DNA of 64,000 nucleotides. It comes from Pseudomonas sp. FEN. GTDB taxonomy: Bacteria > Pseudomonadota > Gammaproteobacteria > Pseudomonadales > Pseudomonadaceae. Positions 17,047 to 25,623 of the stretch are shown one piece after another. A program made the position numbers and the translations under genes. Numbering within the stretch: the first letter of the stretch is position 1; each line of letters starts with the position of its first letter. The DNA lies in assembly GCF_904067045.1 (NCBI RefSeq), contig NZ_CAJFDC010000025.1:58498-122497 (forward strand), read 5' to 3'. The notes beneath the pieces are model-generated. The model was not told where the DNA came from. It was given only the letters and a program-made list of their open reading frames with translations, and made no database searches.

Positions 17047-18317
17047 AAATCAAACGCGTCACCGTCACTCCCATCGCTTTTCGCGATCCGCCACTACTTA
17101 ACGCCAGCGGTATTCACGAGCCCTTTGCGCTGCGTTCGATCATCGAGATCGAGAGCGACAATGGTTACATCGGCCTGGGCGAAAGCTATGGCGATGCCCC
17201 GGCGCTGGCGATCCAGCAGCAACTGCAAGATCAGTTGATTGGCCTCGACCCGTTCAATCTCAATCAGTTGCGCAGCCTGGTGCAGGCCACGGTGGCGGCG
17301 AACAAGACCAGCAGCCTCGCCGGTGCGGAGCTGGCGCCGGGTTCTCATGCCAGCAAGGCGGTGAGCAATGCCTATTCGGCGTTTGAAGTGGCCTGCCTGG
17401 ACTTGCAGGCGCACTCATTGAATGTGCCGCTGGTGGATTTACTGGGCGGCGCGATCCGCGACGAGATTCCGTTCAGTGCTTATCTGTTTTTCAAGTACGC
17501 CGAGCACGTCGACTCGCCCTACCCGCCGGACAGTTGGGGAGAGGCGCTGAACGAAGAACAGATCGTGGCCCAGGCGCGGCGCATGATCGAAGCCTATGGT
17601 TTCAAGAGCATCAAGCTCAAGGCCGGCACGCTGGACCCGGAACATGAGGTCGCGTGTATCAAGGCGTTGAAAAGAGCGTTCCCGGGTTATCCGCTGCGAA
17701 TCGACCCGAACGGCAACTGGTCCCTGGAAACCTCGATTCGCATGGCCGAGCTGCTGGGCGATGATCTGCAATATTACGAGGATCCCACCCCGGGCCTGGA
17801 GGGCATGTCCGAACTGCACAAGCGCACGGGGTTGCCGCTGGCGACCAACATGGTGGTCACCGACTTTGCTGAGTTCCGGCGCAGCGTGGCCTTGGACAGC
17901 GTGCAGATCGTGCTCGCCGACCACCATTACTGGGGCGGCCTGCGTGACACACAGGCGCTGGCCAAGATGTGCCAGACCTTTGGCCTGGGGGTGTCGATGC
18001 ATTCCAACTCGCACCTGGGGATCAGCCTGATGGCCATGGCTCATGTCGCGGCCTCGGTACCCAACCTCGATTACGCCTGCGACACGCATTACCCCTGGCA
18101 GGAGCCGGATGAAGAGGTGATCAAGGGTGGCAAGCTGCCGATTGTCGACGGTTGCGTGAAAATTACCCGGGCCCCCGGCTTGGGGCTTGAGTTGGATCAC
18201 GAGCAACTGGGCAAGCTGCATGAGCAGTACTTGAGCTGCGGTATCCGCCAGCGCGATGACGTGAAACAGATGCGGCGTTACAAGCCGGACTGGAAAGCGC
18301 TCAAGCCGCGGTTCTGA
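17043..18317 (+). CDS. Glucarate dehydratase-type enolase-superfamily enzyme
   Basis: A 424-residue member of the enolase superfamily, mandelate-racemase-like, glucarate dehydratase group. Catalytic and metal residues visible are the KxK lysines 191 and 193 (KLKAG), metal ligands Asp221 (RIDPNGNW), Glu246 (YYEDPTPG) and Asn269 (ATNMVVTDF), and the Asp293/His320 dyad (LADHH; MHSNSHLGISL). GudD dehydrates D-glucarate (and L-idarate) to 5-keto-4-deoxyglucarate. Start TTG overlaps the transporter stop and has AGGGAG upstream. No downstream aldarate-pathway genes follow. A related acid-sugar dehydratase activity cannot be excluded. Confidence 0.85.
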   Translation: MKIKRVTVTPIAFRDPPLLNASGIHEPFALRSIIEIESDNGYIGLGESYGDAPALAIQQQLQDQLIGLDPFNLNQLRSLVQATVAANKTSSLAGAELAPGSHASKAVSNAYSAFEVACLDLQAHSLNVPLVDLLGGAIRDEIPFSAYLFFKYAEHVDSPYPPDSWGEALNEEQIVAQARRMIEAYGFKSIKLKAGTLDPEHEVACIKALKRAFPGYPLRIDPNGNWSLETSIRMAELLGDDLQYYEDPTPGLEGMSELHKRTGLPLATNMVVTDFAEFRRSVALDSVQIVLADHHYWGGLRDTQALAKMCQTFGLGVSMHSNSHLGISLMAMAHVAASVPNLDYACDTHYPWQEPDEEVIKGGKLPIVDGCVKITRAPGLGLELDHEQLGKLHEQYLSCGIRQRDDVKQMRRYKPDWKALKPRF

Positions 18318-18355
18318 TTTCATCCGAGGCGAGCGCAGAGCTCGGTAAACAGGCG

Positions 18356-18847
18356 TTAGAGCTCCATGACCATCTCGTGCCAGGCCATTCCACCGTGCTC
18401 GGAGGGCGAGGGTTGCACGTATCGGTAGCCCATTCGCTGATACAGCGCCACGTGCCGCTCCTTGCACATCAGGTGAATGGTTTTTTTGTCCAGCGCCTTC
18501 ATGCGCTGGACGAACTCGCGCATCATCTGCGTGGAGTAGCCTTTACCCTGCTGTGCCGGATCAAGCACCACGGACATGATCACGACATTGGGCGCCTCGG
18601 CTGAATGCCCCAGCAGTTCCTTGAACGCTTCATCAGACATCACAACCTGGTGGGCGCAGCCACTGTTGATGAACCCGATGACTTCAGCATCGTCCTCCAG
18701 AATCAGAAAACCCTGTGGGTACTGGGCGATGCGCGTGGAAATCTTCTCCTGAGTCGCGGCTTCGTCACCTTCGTATGCGCAAGACTCGATTTGATAGCAG
18801 CGCGAAGCGTCTGACAAAGTGGCATGACGAAAACGGAGTGTGGACAT
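18356..18847 (-). CDS. GNAT-family N-acetyltransferase
   Basis: A 163-residue GNAT protein (core about 1-155). The acetyl-CoA-binding segment is VLDPAQQGKGYSTQMMREF, followed by the usual beta-strand HLMCKERHVALYQRMGYRY. The ATG at 18845-18847 (MSTLRFRHAT) is preferred because the fold begins there; an upstream TTG would add 22 residues with no domain content. The substrate is unknown. It is a single gene between the convergent dehydratase and an MFS remnant. Confidence 0.8.
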   Translation of the reverse strand: MSTLRFRHATLSDASRCYQIESCAYEGDEAATQEKISTRIAQYPQGFLILEDDAEVIGFINSGCAHQVVMSDEAFKELLGHSAEAPNVVIMSVVLDPAQQGKGYSTQMMREFVQRMKALDKKTIHLMCKERHVALYQRMGYRYVQPSPSEHGGMAWHEMVMEL

Positions 18848-18901
18848 TGCAGTTCCTGGTTGTAGGGTGAATAGCTGGATAGCATTGTCAGGTTTCTCCC
18901 C

Positions 18902-19372
18902 CATTTTGTTCAATGCGCTTTCCTGATCTTTGATTGCCGTGCGCAGCTCAACGCCATTCTGGCCCTGGGGGCGGGCCTTGGCACCTGGTTCAACAAGCGC
19001 CTGTTGCGCCGGGGATTTACCTGCGCCCGGTTAATTCGCGTGGCCGCGCTGTCAGGCTTGCTGGGAGGCATTGGTGTATGGCTGATGCAGGACAGTGTGC
19101 TGTTTGTGTTGGCGATGCTGCTGGTGGTGCTGGCTTTTGGCATGGCGATCCCGAATATCCTTGGCTCGGCCCTGTCGAACTATGGCGATCGATTGGGCAC
19201 CGCCGGCGCACTGTTCGGCTTGTTGTATTACCTGCTGATGGGCGTGGGGATGCTGTTGGCTGCGTGGTCCCAGGCGTTGGGCTTGACCTTGCTGGCATGC
19301 GGTGTGCTGGGATTGCTGCTGGCGCTGATGCCAAGGGAATATCGTGTTCCAGCGACGACATGCGGCACTTAG
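18902..19372 (+). pseudogene. MFS transporter remnant, C-terminal half only
   Basis: The plus-strand frame from about 18902 to the stop at 19370-19372 reads as the last four to six transmembrane helices of an MFS permease (GAGLGTWFNKRLLRRG; LLVVLAFGMAIPNILGSALSNYGDRLG). The N-terminal helices are absent, and upstream DNA is occupied by the start region of the acetyltransferase gene on the other strand. No plausible start lies before the helices; an internal ATG at 19004 would give a 122-residue protein that cannot be a full transporter. It looks like a deletion relic of a drug/nucleoside-efflux-type permease (Bcr/CflA-like loop). The subfamily is uncertain. Confidence 0.6.
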
Positions 19373-19459
19373 TCAGAGGTATTAACGTGCGACGACGTTC
19401 AGCAGAATTGGCACCCCAGGGTCAGTGCTGCCGGGCTCTGGGGCGCGTATTTCAGACGA

Positions 19460-20881
19460 TCAGTTCAAGATTGAGTGCGCACCTTGCGCGGCATTGACCG
19501 GTTGTAGCTTGAACACATGGAACAGCACCGTCAGCAACACCAGGAACGCGGGCCCGATATACAGCGCCACGCGGGTTTCCGGGAAGTAGGCCATCAGGCC
19601 CGCCACCAGCACCAGGAACGCCAACGCCAGGTAGGAGCTGATCGGGTACAGCCACATGCGGTATTTCAGGCCGGCTCGTTCCGATGCGCTCAGGCCTTTG
19701 CGAAACCTGAGCTGGGCCAGCAGGATCATGACCCAGGTCCAGATCGCGCCAAAGGTGGCAATCGAGGTGACCCAGACGAACACTTTTTCCGGTACCAGGT
19801 AGTTCAACAGCACGCCGAGCAGCAAAGCCGCGATGGACAACAGCAGGGCGTTGCGTGGCACGCCGTTGCTGGCGGTCTTGGCGAAGGTTTTCGGCGCCTG
19901 GCCGTTCTGTGCCAGGCTGTAGAGCATGCGCCCGGTGCTGAAGATGCCGCCGTTGCAGGACGACAAGGCCGCGGTGATCACCACGAAGTTGATGATGCCG
20001 GCGGCGGTCTTGATGCCAAGACGCTCGAAGGTCATGACGAACGGGCTGCCCTGGGTACCGATATCGCCCCACGGATAGATCGACAGGATGACGAACAAGG
20101 CCCCCACATAGAACAGCAGGATGCGCCAGAACACCGAGCCGATAGCATGGGGAATGGTCTTCTCCGGGTTGCGCGCTTCCCCGGCGGTCAGGCCGATCAT
20201 TTCCACGCCGAGGTAGGCGAACATCACCATTTGCAGCGACATCAGCACGCCAGTGACGCCGTGCGGCATAAAGCCGCCATTGCTCCACAGGTTGGAGATC
20301 CCCAGTGCCACGCCATCGTTGCCGAAACCAAAAGCGATCACACCGATCCCACCGAGCACCATCGCGATGATGGTGACGATCTTGATCAGGGCGAACCAGA
20401 ACTCGAACTCGCCGAAGGCTTTCACCGCGATCAGGTTGACCGTGCCCATGCTTATCAGGGCGGCCAGGGCCCAGATCCAGCGCGGTACATCGGGGAACCA
20501 GACGCCCATGTACACCGCCACCGCGGTGATTTCCGCCACGCAGGTCACCAGCCACAGGAACCAGTAGTTCCAGCCGGTCAGAAAGCCCGCCAATGGGCCC
20601 AGGTAATCTTGTGCATAGCGGCTGAAAGAGCCGGCGACAGGGTTATGAACAGCCATTTCACCAAGGGCGCGCATGATCACCAGAACCGCCAGGCCGCCGA
20701 TGATATAGGACAGCATGATGGCCGGACCGGCCATTTGAATGGCCTTGGCCGAGCCGAGGAATAGCCCGACACCGATACAGGCGCCGAGGGCCATCAAACG
20801 AATATGCCGTTCGCCCAGTTCGCGTTTGAGTGGACCGCCTTGAGCGGTCTCGCCGTGAGGCAGATGGTTGTCTGCGCGCAT
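19460..20881 (-). CDS. Amino-acid permease, APC superfamily (AAT family)
   Basis: A 473-residue, 12-helix permease. The start (RELGERHIRLMALGACIGVGLFLGS) is the AAT-family signature for helix 1 with its unwound GxG substrate site. The family includes ProY, AroP, LysP, GabP and the D-Ala/D-Ser/Gly carrier CycA, which are proton symporters in the inner membrane. The sequence looks nearest to the ProY-type proline/histidine carriers, but this is a judgement by eye. It is a single gene with a long upstream region. GAGG lies about 12 bases before the ATG. Confidence 0.85.
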   Translation of the reverse strand: MRADNHLPHGETAQGGPLKRELGERHIRLMALGACIGVGLFLGSAKAIQMAGPAIMLSYIIGGLAVLVIMRALGEMAVHNPVAGSFSRYAQDYLGPLAGFLTGWNYWFLWLVTCVAEITAVAVYMGVWFPDVPRWIWALAALISMGTVNLIAVKAFGEFEFWFALIKIVTIIAMVLGGIGVIAFGFGNDGVALGISNLWSNGGFMPHGVTGVLMSLQMVMFAYLGVEMIGLTAGEARNPEKTIPHAIGSVFWRILLFYVGALFVILSIYPWGDIGTQGSPFVMTFERLGIKTAAGIINFVVITAALSSCNGGIFSTGRMLYSLAQNGQAPKTFAKTASNGVPRNALLLSIAALLLGVLLNYLVPEKVFVWVTSIATFGAIWTWVMILLAQLRFRKGLSASERAGLKYRMWLYPISSYLALAFLVLVAGLMAYFPETRVALYIGPAFLVLLTVLFHVFKLQPVNAAQGAHSILN

Positions 20882-21346
20882 AGAGATACAACCTCATCTT
20901 GTTATTGGATATGAACCACCGAGCAGGGCAGGTACCGGCGGATGGCCTGTACTTACTCAACCGGGTCGACCTTATGGGCCGGCCCGTCTGGCAGGGCAAA
21001 AACCTGCGAGATCAGCGGGACGCGCAGTATAAAAAGCTGGTTGTAGGGGATTTCACTATATAAATTGCGAATTTAAGCGATAAATATCGGAAAAAACCGC
21101 TTGAGTGGAGGTGCTTTAGCTGGTGCTGTCTGCTTTATCAAGCGAAAAATAATGCCGGATGTTACGCGGCAAGGGTACGGGATGAGGTGGTATGCCCTGG
21201 CGAGGACAAGGTTCGGTCGATCTACCACGTAGGCTATACGTTACAACTTACAAACAGTTTCGACATCTTTCATCGCCCTTTTCTAATTATGATGCGCTGC
21301 GTATTGCACTGCTGGCACGCACGATTTTTTTAAAAGGCACTGCACC
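20882..21346. other. Divergent intergenic region, 465 bases, no gene seen
   Basis: This lies between the leftward permease and the rightward 2OG-oxygenase-family gene. The left half is GC-rich; the middle (about 21045-21105) is AT-rich and contains the small dyad CGATA-AA-TATCG at 21078-21089. A T-rich segment at 21286-21346 precedes the oxygenase start. No ORF, RNA gene or repeat was recognised. It should hold both promoters. Confidence 0.4.
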
Positions 21347-22015
21347 ATGTCGATCTCCCCCATGACCCCGGAACAGCTTGAACAGTCGATCAAGATCACT
21401 CGACTGTTCAGCACGCCGTTAGCCAGCCTGGAGTACCCGGACTTTCCGGCGCTGAACGATGAGTTACGGACGACAATACTGCAGCGCGCCGCAGAAACCC
21501 CCAGTGTGGTTCACAGCAACGAAGGTGGCTGGCAGTCCGATGATGATTTCGCCGCATGGTCCGGTGACGCGGGGGCTCGACTGATTGCCTTCGCCAATAC
21601 ATTGGCCAACCAACTATCCGCGGTGAACAGCCTTGAGCATGGGTTGATAGAGCCTAATCTGCAGTGGACCCTGAGCGCTTGGGCGAACGTCAATCACCAC
21701 GGTCACTCCAATGCACTGCACGGCCATCCCGGTGCGTTTTGGTCTGGGGTCTATTGGGTCGATGACGGCACTGACGAAACCTGTTCGCCAGTTGGCGGCG
21801 AACTGGAGTTCATTGACCCCAGGGGCATGCTCCCGTCGATGCTCGCCCCGGCACTGCGCATGCGTATCGGCGGCTGTCTGGATGCTGGCTATAGCAGCTG
21901 CTTTGTTCCCCGCACCGGTACCTTCCTGATGTTCCCCTCCTGGTTGATGCATGCGGTACGGCGCTATGAAGGCGCGCGCGCGCGGATCTCCATCGCGTTC
22001 AATTTGTGCGGTTGA
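21347..22015 (+). CDS. Putative 2-oxoglutarate/Fe(II) oxygenase (TIGR02466-type)
   Basis: A 222-residue protein of the TIGR02466 group. The core is a double-stranded beta-helix with candidate iron ligands in NALHGHPGAFWSGVYW and SWLMHAV and the 2-oxoglutarate-binding Arg in RARISIAFN. Between them lies an acidic DDGTDET loop. Members of this group are widespread and mostly of unknown substrate; some neighbours hydroxylate amino acids or proteins. It is transcribed alone from a promoter in the preceding spacer. Fold confidence is good; the substrate is unknown. Confidence 0.8.
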   Translation: MSISPMTPEQLEQSIKITRLFSTPLASLEYPDFPALNDELRTTILQRAAETPSVVHSNEGGWQSDDDFAAWSGDAGARLIAFANTLANQLSAVNSLEHGLIEPNLQWTLSAWANVNHHGHSNALHGHPGAFWSGVYWVDDGTDETCSPVGGELEFIDPRGMLPSMLAPALRMRIGGCLDAGYSSCFVPRTGTFLMFPSWLMHAVRRYEGARARISIAFNLCG

Positions 22016-22063
22016 TGACCGGGGGCCTGCCCCCTTGGCAGCCGGGCATCCCTCGGATAAAAA

Positions 22064-22720
22064 TCACCAGTTCATAATCAACGGCAGCCCAGGACGGAAA
22101 TCGTGTGCCTGGCCGCTTGCGCCATGATCGATTTCCAACACGACCAAATGCTCGTGACTATGAACAATTTCAAATTCGTTCAGCTGGTTTGCACAGTTGG
22201 CAGGGGTAGAAAAAGCGTGACTGTTGGGCGTGGTCACTCGCACAGATGTAATCTCGCGAAAGCCGTTGGGATGTTCAAACGGCTGTGCCCGCTCAATCGG
22301 AGCTTCATCGGGGCGCTTGGCAAACGAAAGAAAAAACCACATCGGTTCGGATACAGGCGCATGTCCCACGTCGACTTTCAGGGCGGCGGGTAAGTAAACA
22401 GGTCGATACTCCCAGGCCGGAAATGGCGGCTTTTCCCCTTCGCTGGAGGGTCTGAAGCAAACTCCAAAGGGCGCGGCGACTCCATCCGCGCATTGGAGGC
22501 GGTCAAAGAGTTGTGTCGGCGCTGTTAACTGGCTTTGAGCTGCTAACTCATCGGTAAGATATAAAAGCTCAATGAAAGCGTTCTGGAAGAAGAACCTTCT
22601 ATTGGCAGTGCCTTGGCCGGTGTGTGCGTTTGGCGTCCCTTCAACAAGCCCGAGGGTTTGCAGAGCGTCAGCGCCTCGACCTGCATCGTGCACACAAATA
22701 AAAAGGTGATCCATTTCCAT
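22064..22720 (-). CDS. VOC/glyoxalase-like domain protein
   Basis: A 218-residue protein beginning MEMDHLFICVHDAGRGADALQ, the usual opening of glyoxalase-like (PF13468-type) vicinal-oxygen-chelate proteins, with repeated beta-alpha-beta-beta-beta modules after it. Possible metal-site residues are His5 and the Glu of IELLYL, but the reaction cannot be named. AAGGGA precedes the ATG. It is monocistronic, convergent with the 2OG-oxygenase gene. Confidence 0.7.
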   Translation of the reverse strand: MEMDHLFICVHDAGRGADALQTLGLVEGTPNAHTGQGTANRRFFFQNAFIELLYLTDELAAQSQLTAPTQLFDRLQCADGVAAPFGVCFRPSSEGEKPPFPAWEYRPVYLPAALKVDVGHAPVSEPMWFFLSFAKRPDEAPIERAQPFEHPNGFREITSVRVTTPNSHAFSTPANCANQLNEFEIVHSHEHLVVLEIDHGASGQAHDFRPGLPLIMNW

Positions 22721-22929
22721 CGTTAATTCCCTTTAATCCCGATATTCGATTGCTCGATTATTCCGCAAGCGCTCAGTAACTTCACTCGCCCGCTGCGTCG
22801 GCAGAGGGTAAACGATCTGCTGATCGGCCCTCGCTACCTTGCGTTTTCAGCGGGCGCTACTCCTCGGATAATAATCGTTTGCTAATCATTGCCACTGTCT
22901 CCGCCGCAGACGTCAGGGCTGTGTCTACA

Positions 22930-23751
22930 TCAGCGTTGATAACCTTTGCCGAAATGCTTTTCCAGGCGCGCTTGCACGAGCTCCAGAGAAATCGACAGCA
23001 CCCAGTAGATGACAGCCGCGGTGGTCAGCATCTCCAGGTATCGATAGCTGGAGCGGCCGTAGGACTGAGCCAGGAACATGACTTCCCAGACGCCCATTAC
23101 CGAGATCAGCGAGGAGTCCTTGAGCATTGAGATGAACTGATTGGCGCAGGGCGGGATGATGGTACGCATGGCCTGGGGCAGGCTGATGTGCCAGAAGATT
23201 GTCCCCGCGCGCATGCCCAGCGCGAGTGCCGCCTGGCGCTGGCCTGCGGCCACGCCAATGATTCCGGCGCGGAAAATTTCGCTCAGGTAGGCGCCGTAGT
23301 TGAGCGACAGGGCGATGATCCCCGCCACAATCGCGCCAGGCACCAGGCCCAACTGTGGCAAGCCCAGGTAGATCAGCAGGATCTGGATCAACAGGGGAGT
23401 GCCGCGGAAGAACGAGGTGTAGAAACTGGCTACGCCAAACAGCACCGCGCTGTTGGACAGCCGCGCCAACGCTGCGGCAAAGCCCAGCAACACTGAGGCC
23501 AGCATTGAGCACAGACACAGGAACAAGGTCAGCGCGGCGCCTTGCAGGAAACCGTTGGGGCCGAGCTTGAAGCCTGCCAGGTTGGGAAATTTCTCGATGA
23601 TGATCGAAAACTTCAGGTCAAAGCTGAGAAAGAAGCCCACGAACAGCAGGAACAACACGAGCCATGTCAGGTACAGGCGGGTGCGAAAGCCGAACAGGCG
23701 CGAACCCGTCGCGGCGACGACGGGTTTGGGAGCAGGTTGATGGGCACTCAT
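22930..23751 (-). CDS. Polar amino-acid ABC transporter permease
   Basis: A 273-residue HisM/GlnP-type permease with an N-terminal helix (about 28-48), four or five further helices and the EAA-like loop (GMRAGTIFWHISLPQAMRTIIPP) that docks on an ATPase. Its start overlaps the stop of the binding-protein gene by four bases. No ATPase gene is in this operon: downstream is non-coding, then a VOC gene. The ATPase must be shared or encoded elsewhere. Confidence 0.88.
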   Translation of the reverse strand: MSAHQPAPKPVVAATGSRLFGFRTRLYLTWLVLFLLFVGFFLSFDLKFSIIIEKFPNLAGFKLGPNGFLQGAALTLFLCLCSMLASVLLGFAAALARLSNSAVLFGVASFYTSFFRGTPLLIQILLIYLGLPQLGLVPGAIVAGIIALSLNYGAYLSEIFRAGIIGVAAGQRQAALALGMRAGTIFWHISLPQAMRTIIPPCANQFISMLKDSSLISVMGVWEVMFLAQSYGRSSYRYLEMLTTAAVIYWVLSISLELVQARLEKHFGKGYQR

Positions 23752-24569
23752 TTACTGATGTCGGCGCCGATCCACTTCTGCGATAGCCTGGCCAGCGTAC
23801 CGTCGGCCTTCAGCTCGGTAAACACTTGGCGCACCTTGGCGTCCCACTGTGGATCGCCTTTCTCGATGGCCACCGAGTTGGGTTCTTCATACAGCGGTGC
23901 TCCCGCCAACTTGAAGCGTTTGTCCTGTTCCAGACGCGGTTGCGCGGTTACCAGGTTGGTCAGGATCGCATCCAGACGCACGCCGGCGCCCAGGCCCAAA
24001 TCCTGGAAGGCAACGTTGTCGGTGTCATAGGGGGCGGCCTGGACGACGTCGAAGGGGTATTCGATCTTCTTGTCCTCGGCGCCCTCGATCACCAGACTCT
24101 TGTTCAAGTAGCTCTCGTAGCTGGAGGCGCTGGTAAGACCGACCTTACGCCCTTCGAGGTCCTTGGCCGAGTGGATGCGGTCATCCTTGGCATTGACCAC
24201 GATCACCGCAGGGGAGGCGTAGTACTCCACGGGGAAGTCAAATACCTCGGCGCGGGCCTTGCTCGGGGTCATCGAACAGATGCAGATGTCGTAGCGACCG
24301 CTCCAGCGGCCAGCGGCGATGACATCCCAGGACGGTGTCTCCAGGCGCAGTTTCACGCCGAGCTTTGCCGCCACCGCTTTGGCGACGTCCACATCGAAGC
24401 CGTCGAGCTGGTTTTGTTCATTGAGGAAGGAGAACGGCGGATAGCTCTCCATCAACACATTGACCAGTTCCTTGCGCGACTCCACGCGCTCCAGAGTGGC
24501 GCCCGCGAAGGCTTGAGAGGTGGCACCGAGTGCCAGGAGGCCCAGACCCAGCAGGGAAGGAAAACGCAT
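23748..24569 (-). CDS. Amino-acid ABC transporter periplasmic binding protein
   Basis: A 273-residue solute-binding protein of family 3. The Sec signal peptide MRFPSLLGLGLLALGATSQAFA is cleaved near residue 22; the mature part contains NEQNQLDGFDVDVAKAVA and the ligand-site region WSGRYDICICSMTPSKAR. Start ATG 24567-24569 is chosen because it begins the signal peptide; upstream codons in the frame are AT-rich promoter DNA. It is coupled to the permease. The divergent homocysteine S-methyltransferase gene suggests a sulfur amino acid (methionine, S-methylmethionine) as ligand, which is an inference from position. Confidence 0.88.
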   Translation of the reverse strand: MRFPSLLGLGLLALGATSQAFAGATLERVESRKELVNVLMESYPPFSFLNEQNQLDGFDVDVAKAVAAKLGVKLRLETPSWDVIAAGRWSGRYDICICSMTPSKARAEVFDFPVEYYASPAVIVVNAKDDRIHSAKDLEGRKVGLTSASSYESYLNKSLVIEGAEDKKIEYPFDVVQAAPYDTDNVAFQDLGLGAGVRLDAILTNLVTAQPRLEQDKRFKLAGAPLYEEPNSVAIEKGDPQWDAKVRQVFTELKADGTLARLSQKWIGADISK

Positions 24570-24672
24570 GAAAGTACCTAAAAAGTTAGCGATAATGGAT
24601 TTATGATATTTAATAGTTATAAAAGAAAAGCACATAGTGAATTTTTTTCATAAGCATATATAGGAAAGTTAT
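24570..24672. promoter_or_regulatory. AT-rich divergent promoter, ABC importer / homocysteine methyltransferase
   Basis: About 100 bases of strongly AT-rich sequence lie between the two divergent genes, including several TATA-like hexamers (for example TATAAT-like TTATAAAAG around 24617-24626). Both transcription units probably start here, which supports joint regulation. No operator was recognised. Confidence 0.4.
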
Positions 24673-25572
24673 ATGAAGGAGCGATCCATGGTAATTCTTG
24701 ATGGTGGCATGGGGCGGGAGCTGCAACGGCGTGGCGCCCCGTTCCGGCAGCCGGAGTGGTCGGCGTTGGCGTTGACCGAAGCGCCGGAGGCGGTCATTGC
24801 CGTTCACAGCGCCTTTATCGAGGCCGGTGCCCAGGTTATCACCAGCAACAGCTATGCCGTTGTCCCTTTCCATATTGGCGAGCAGCGCTTTGCCAGTGAA
24901 GGGCTCGAGCTGGCGATGACCGCCGGCAGACTGGCACGTACCGCAGCGGATGCCAGTGCGCGACCGGTTCAGGTAGCCGGCTCACTGCCACCGTTGTTCG
25001 GCTCCTATCGGCCCGACCTGTTCCAGCCGCAGCGGGTCACGGAGGTGCTCACGCCGCTGCTCCAGGGGCTTGCCCCCCACGTGGATCTCTGGCTGGCTGA
25101 AACCCAGAGCGCGATCGCCGAGGTGCAGGCCATACATTCGCACCTGCCTTCCGACGGTAAGCCGTTTTGGGTGTCTTTCACCCTGCAGGACGAAGAGCTC
25201 GACGACGTACCGCGTCTGCGCTCGGGAGAAACAGTGGCCGACGCCACCGCGGCGGTGGTGAAGACGGGTGTTCAAGCGTTGTTGTTCAACTGCAGCCAGC
25301 CAGAGGTCATGGGGGCCGCCATTGATGTGGCCCGATCGACCATCGAGCGTCTGGGCGCGGACATCGCTATCGGGGCCTACGCCAATGCGTTCCCGCCCCA
25401 GCCGAAAGAAGCCACTGCCAACGATGGTCTGGATGAGTTACGCGAGGACCTCGGTCCTTCAGGCTATCTGGCATGGGCCAGGGACTGGCGCCAGAGGGGC
25501 GCGAGCCTGCTCGGCGGTTGCTGTGGAATCGGCCCTGGACATATTGCTGAGCTCAAGCGTGACCTGGGATGA
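24673..25572 (+). CDS. Homocysteine S-methyltransferase family protein
   Basis: A 299-residue single-domain Pfam homocysteine S-methyltransferase (MmuM/BHMT type). The zinc-binding cysteines are present as LFNCSQP and GGCCGIGP; the N-terminal LDGGMGRELQRRG is the typical opening. Such enzymes move a methyl group from S-methylmethionine (or betaine/dimethylsulfonium donors) to homocysteine, making methionine in the cytoplasm. GAAGGAG-like sequence precedes the start. It is divergent from an amino-acid-type ABC importer. The length fits MmuM (about 300). The methyl donor is not determined. Confidence 0.85.
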   Translation: MKERSMVILDGGMGRELQRRGAPFRQPEWSALALTEAPEAVIAVHSAFIEAGAQVITSNSYAVVPFHIGEQRFASEGLELAMTAGRLARTAADASARPVQVAGSLPPLFGSYRPDLFQPQRVTEVLTPLLQGLAPHVDLWLAETQSAIAEVQAIHSHLPSDGKPFWVSFTLQDEELDDVPRLRSGETVADATAAVVKTGVQALLFNCSQPEVMGAAIDVARSTIERLGADIAIGAYANAFPPQPKEATANDGLDELREDLGPSGYLAWARDWRQRGASLLGGCCGIGPGHIAELKRDLG

Positions 25573-25623
25573 AACGCTAGCGTTATGAACGGGAAGTCTC
25601 GCTTCCCGCTCATCGCGTTGTCA

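Noticed and set aside
19517..20764. A 415-codon plus-strand frame within the amino-acid permease
   Set aside because: The translation is His/Gln/Asp-rich and lacks membrane helices, whereas the minus strand encodes a complete 12-helix permease.
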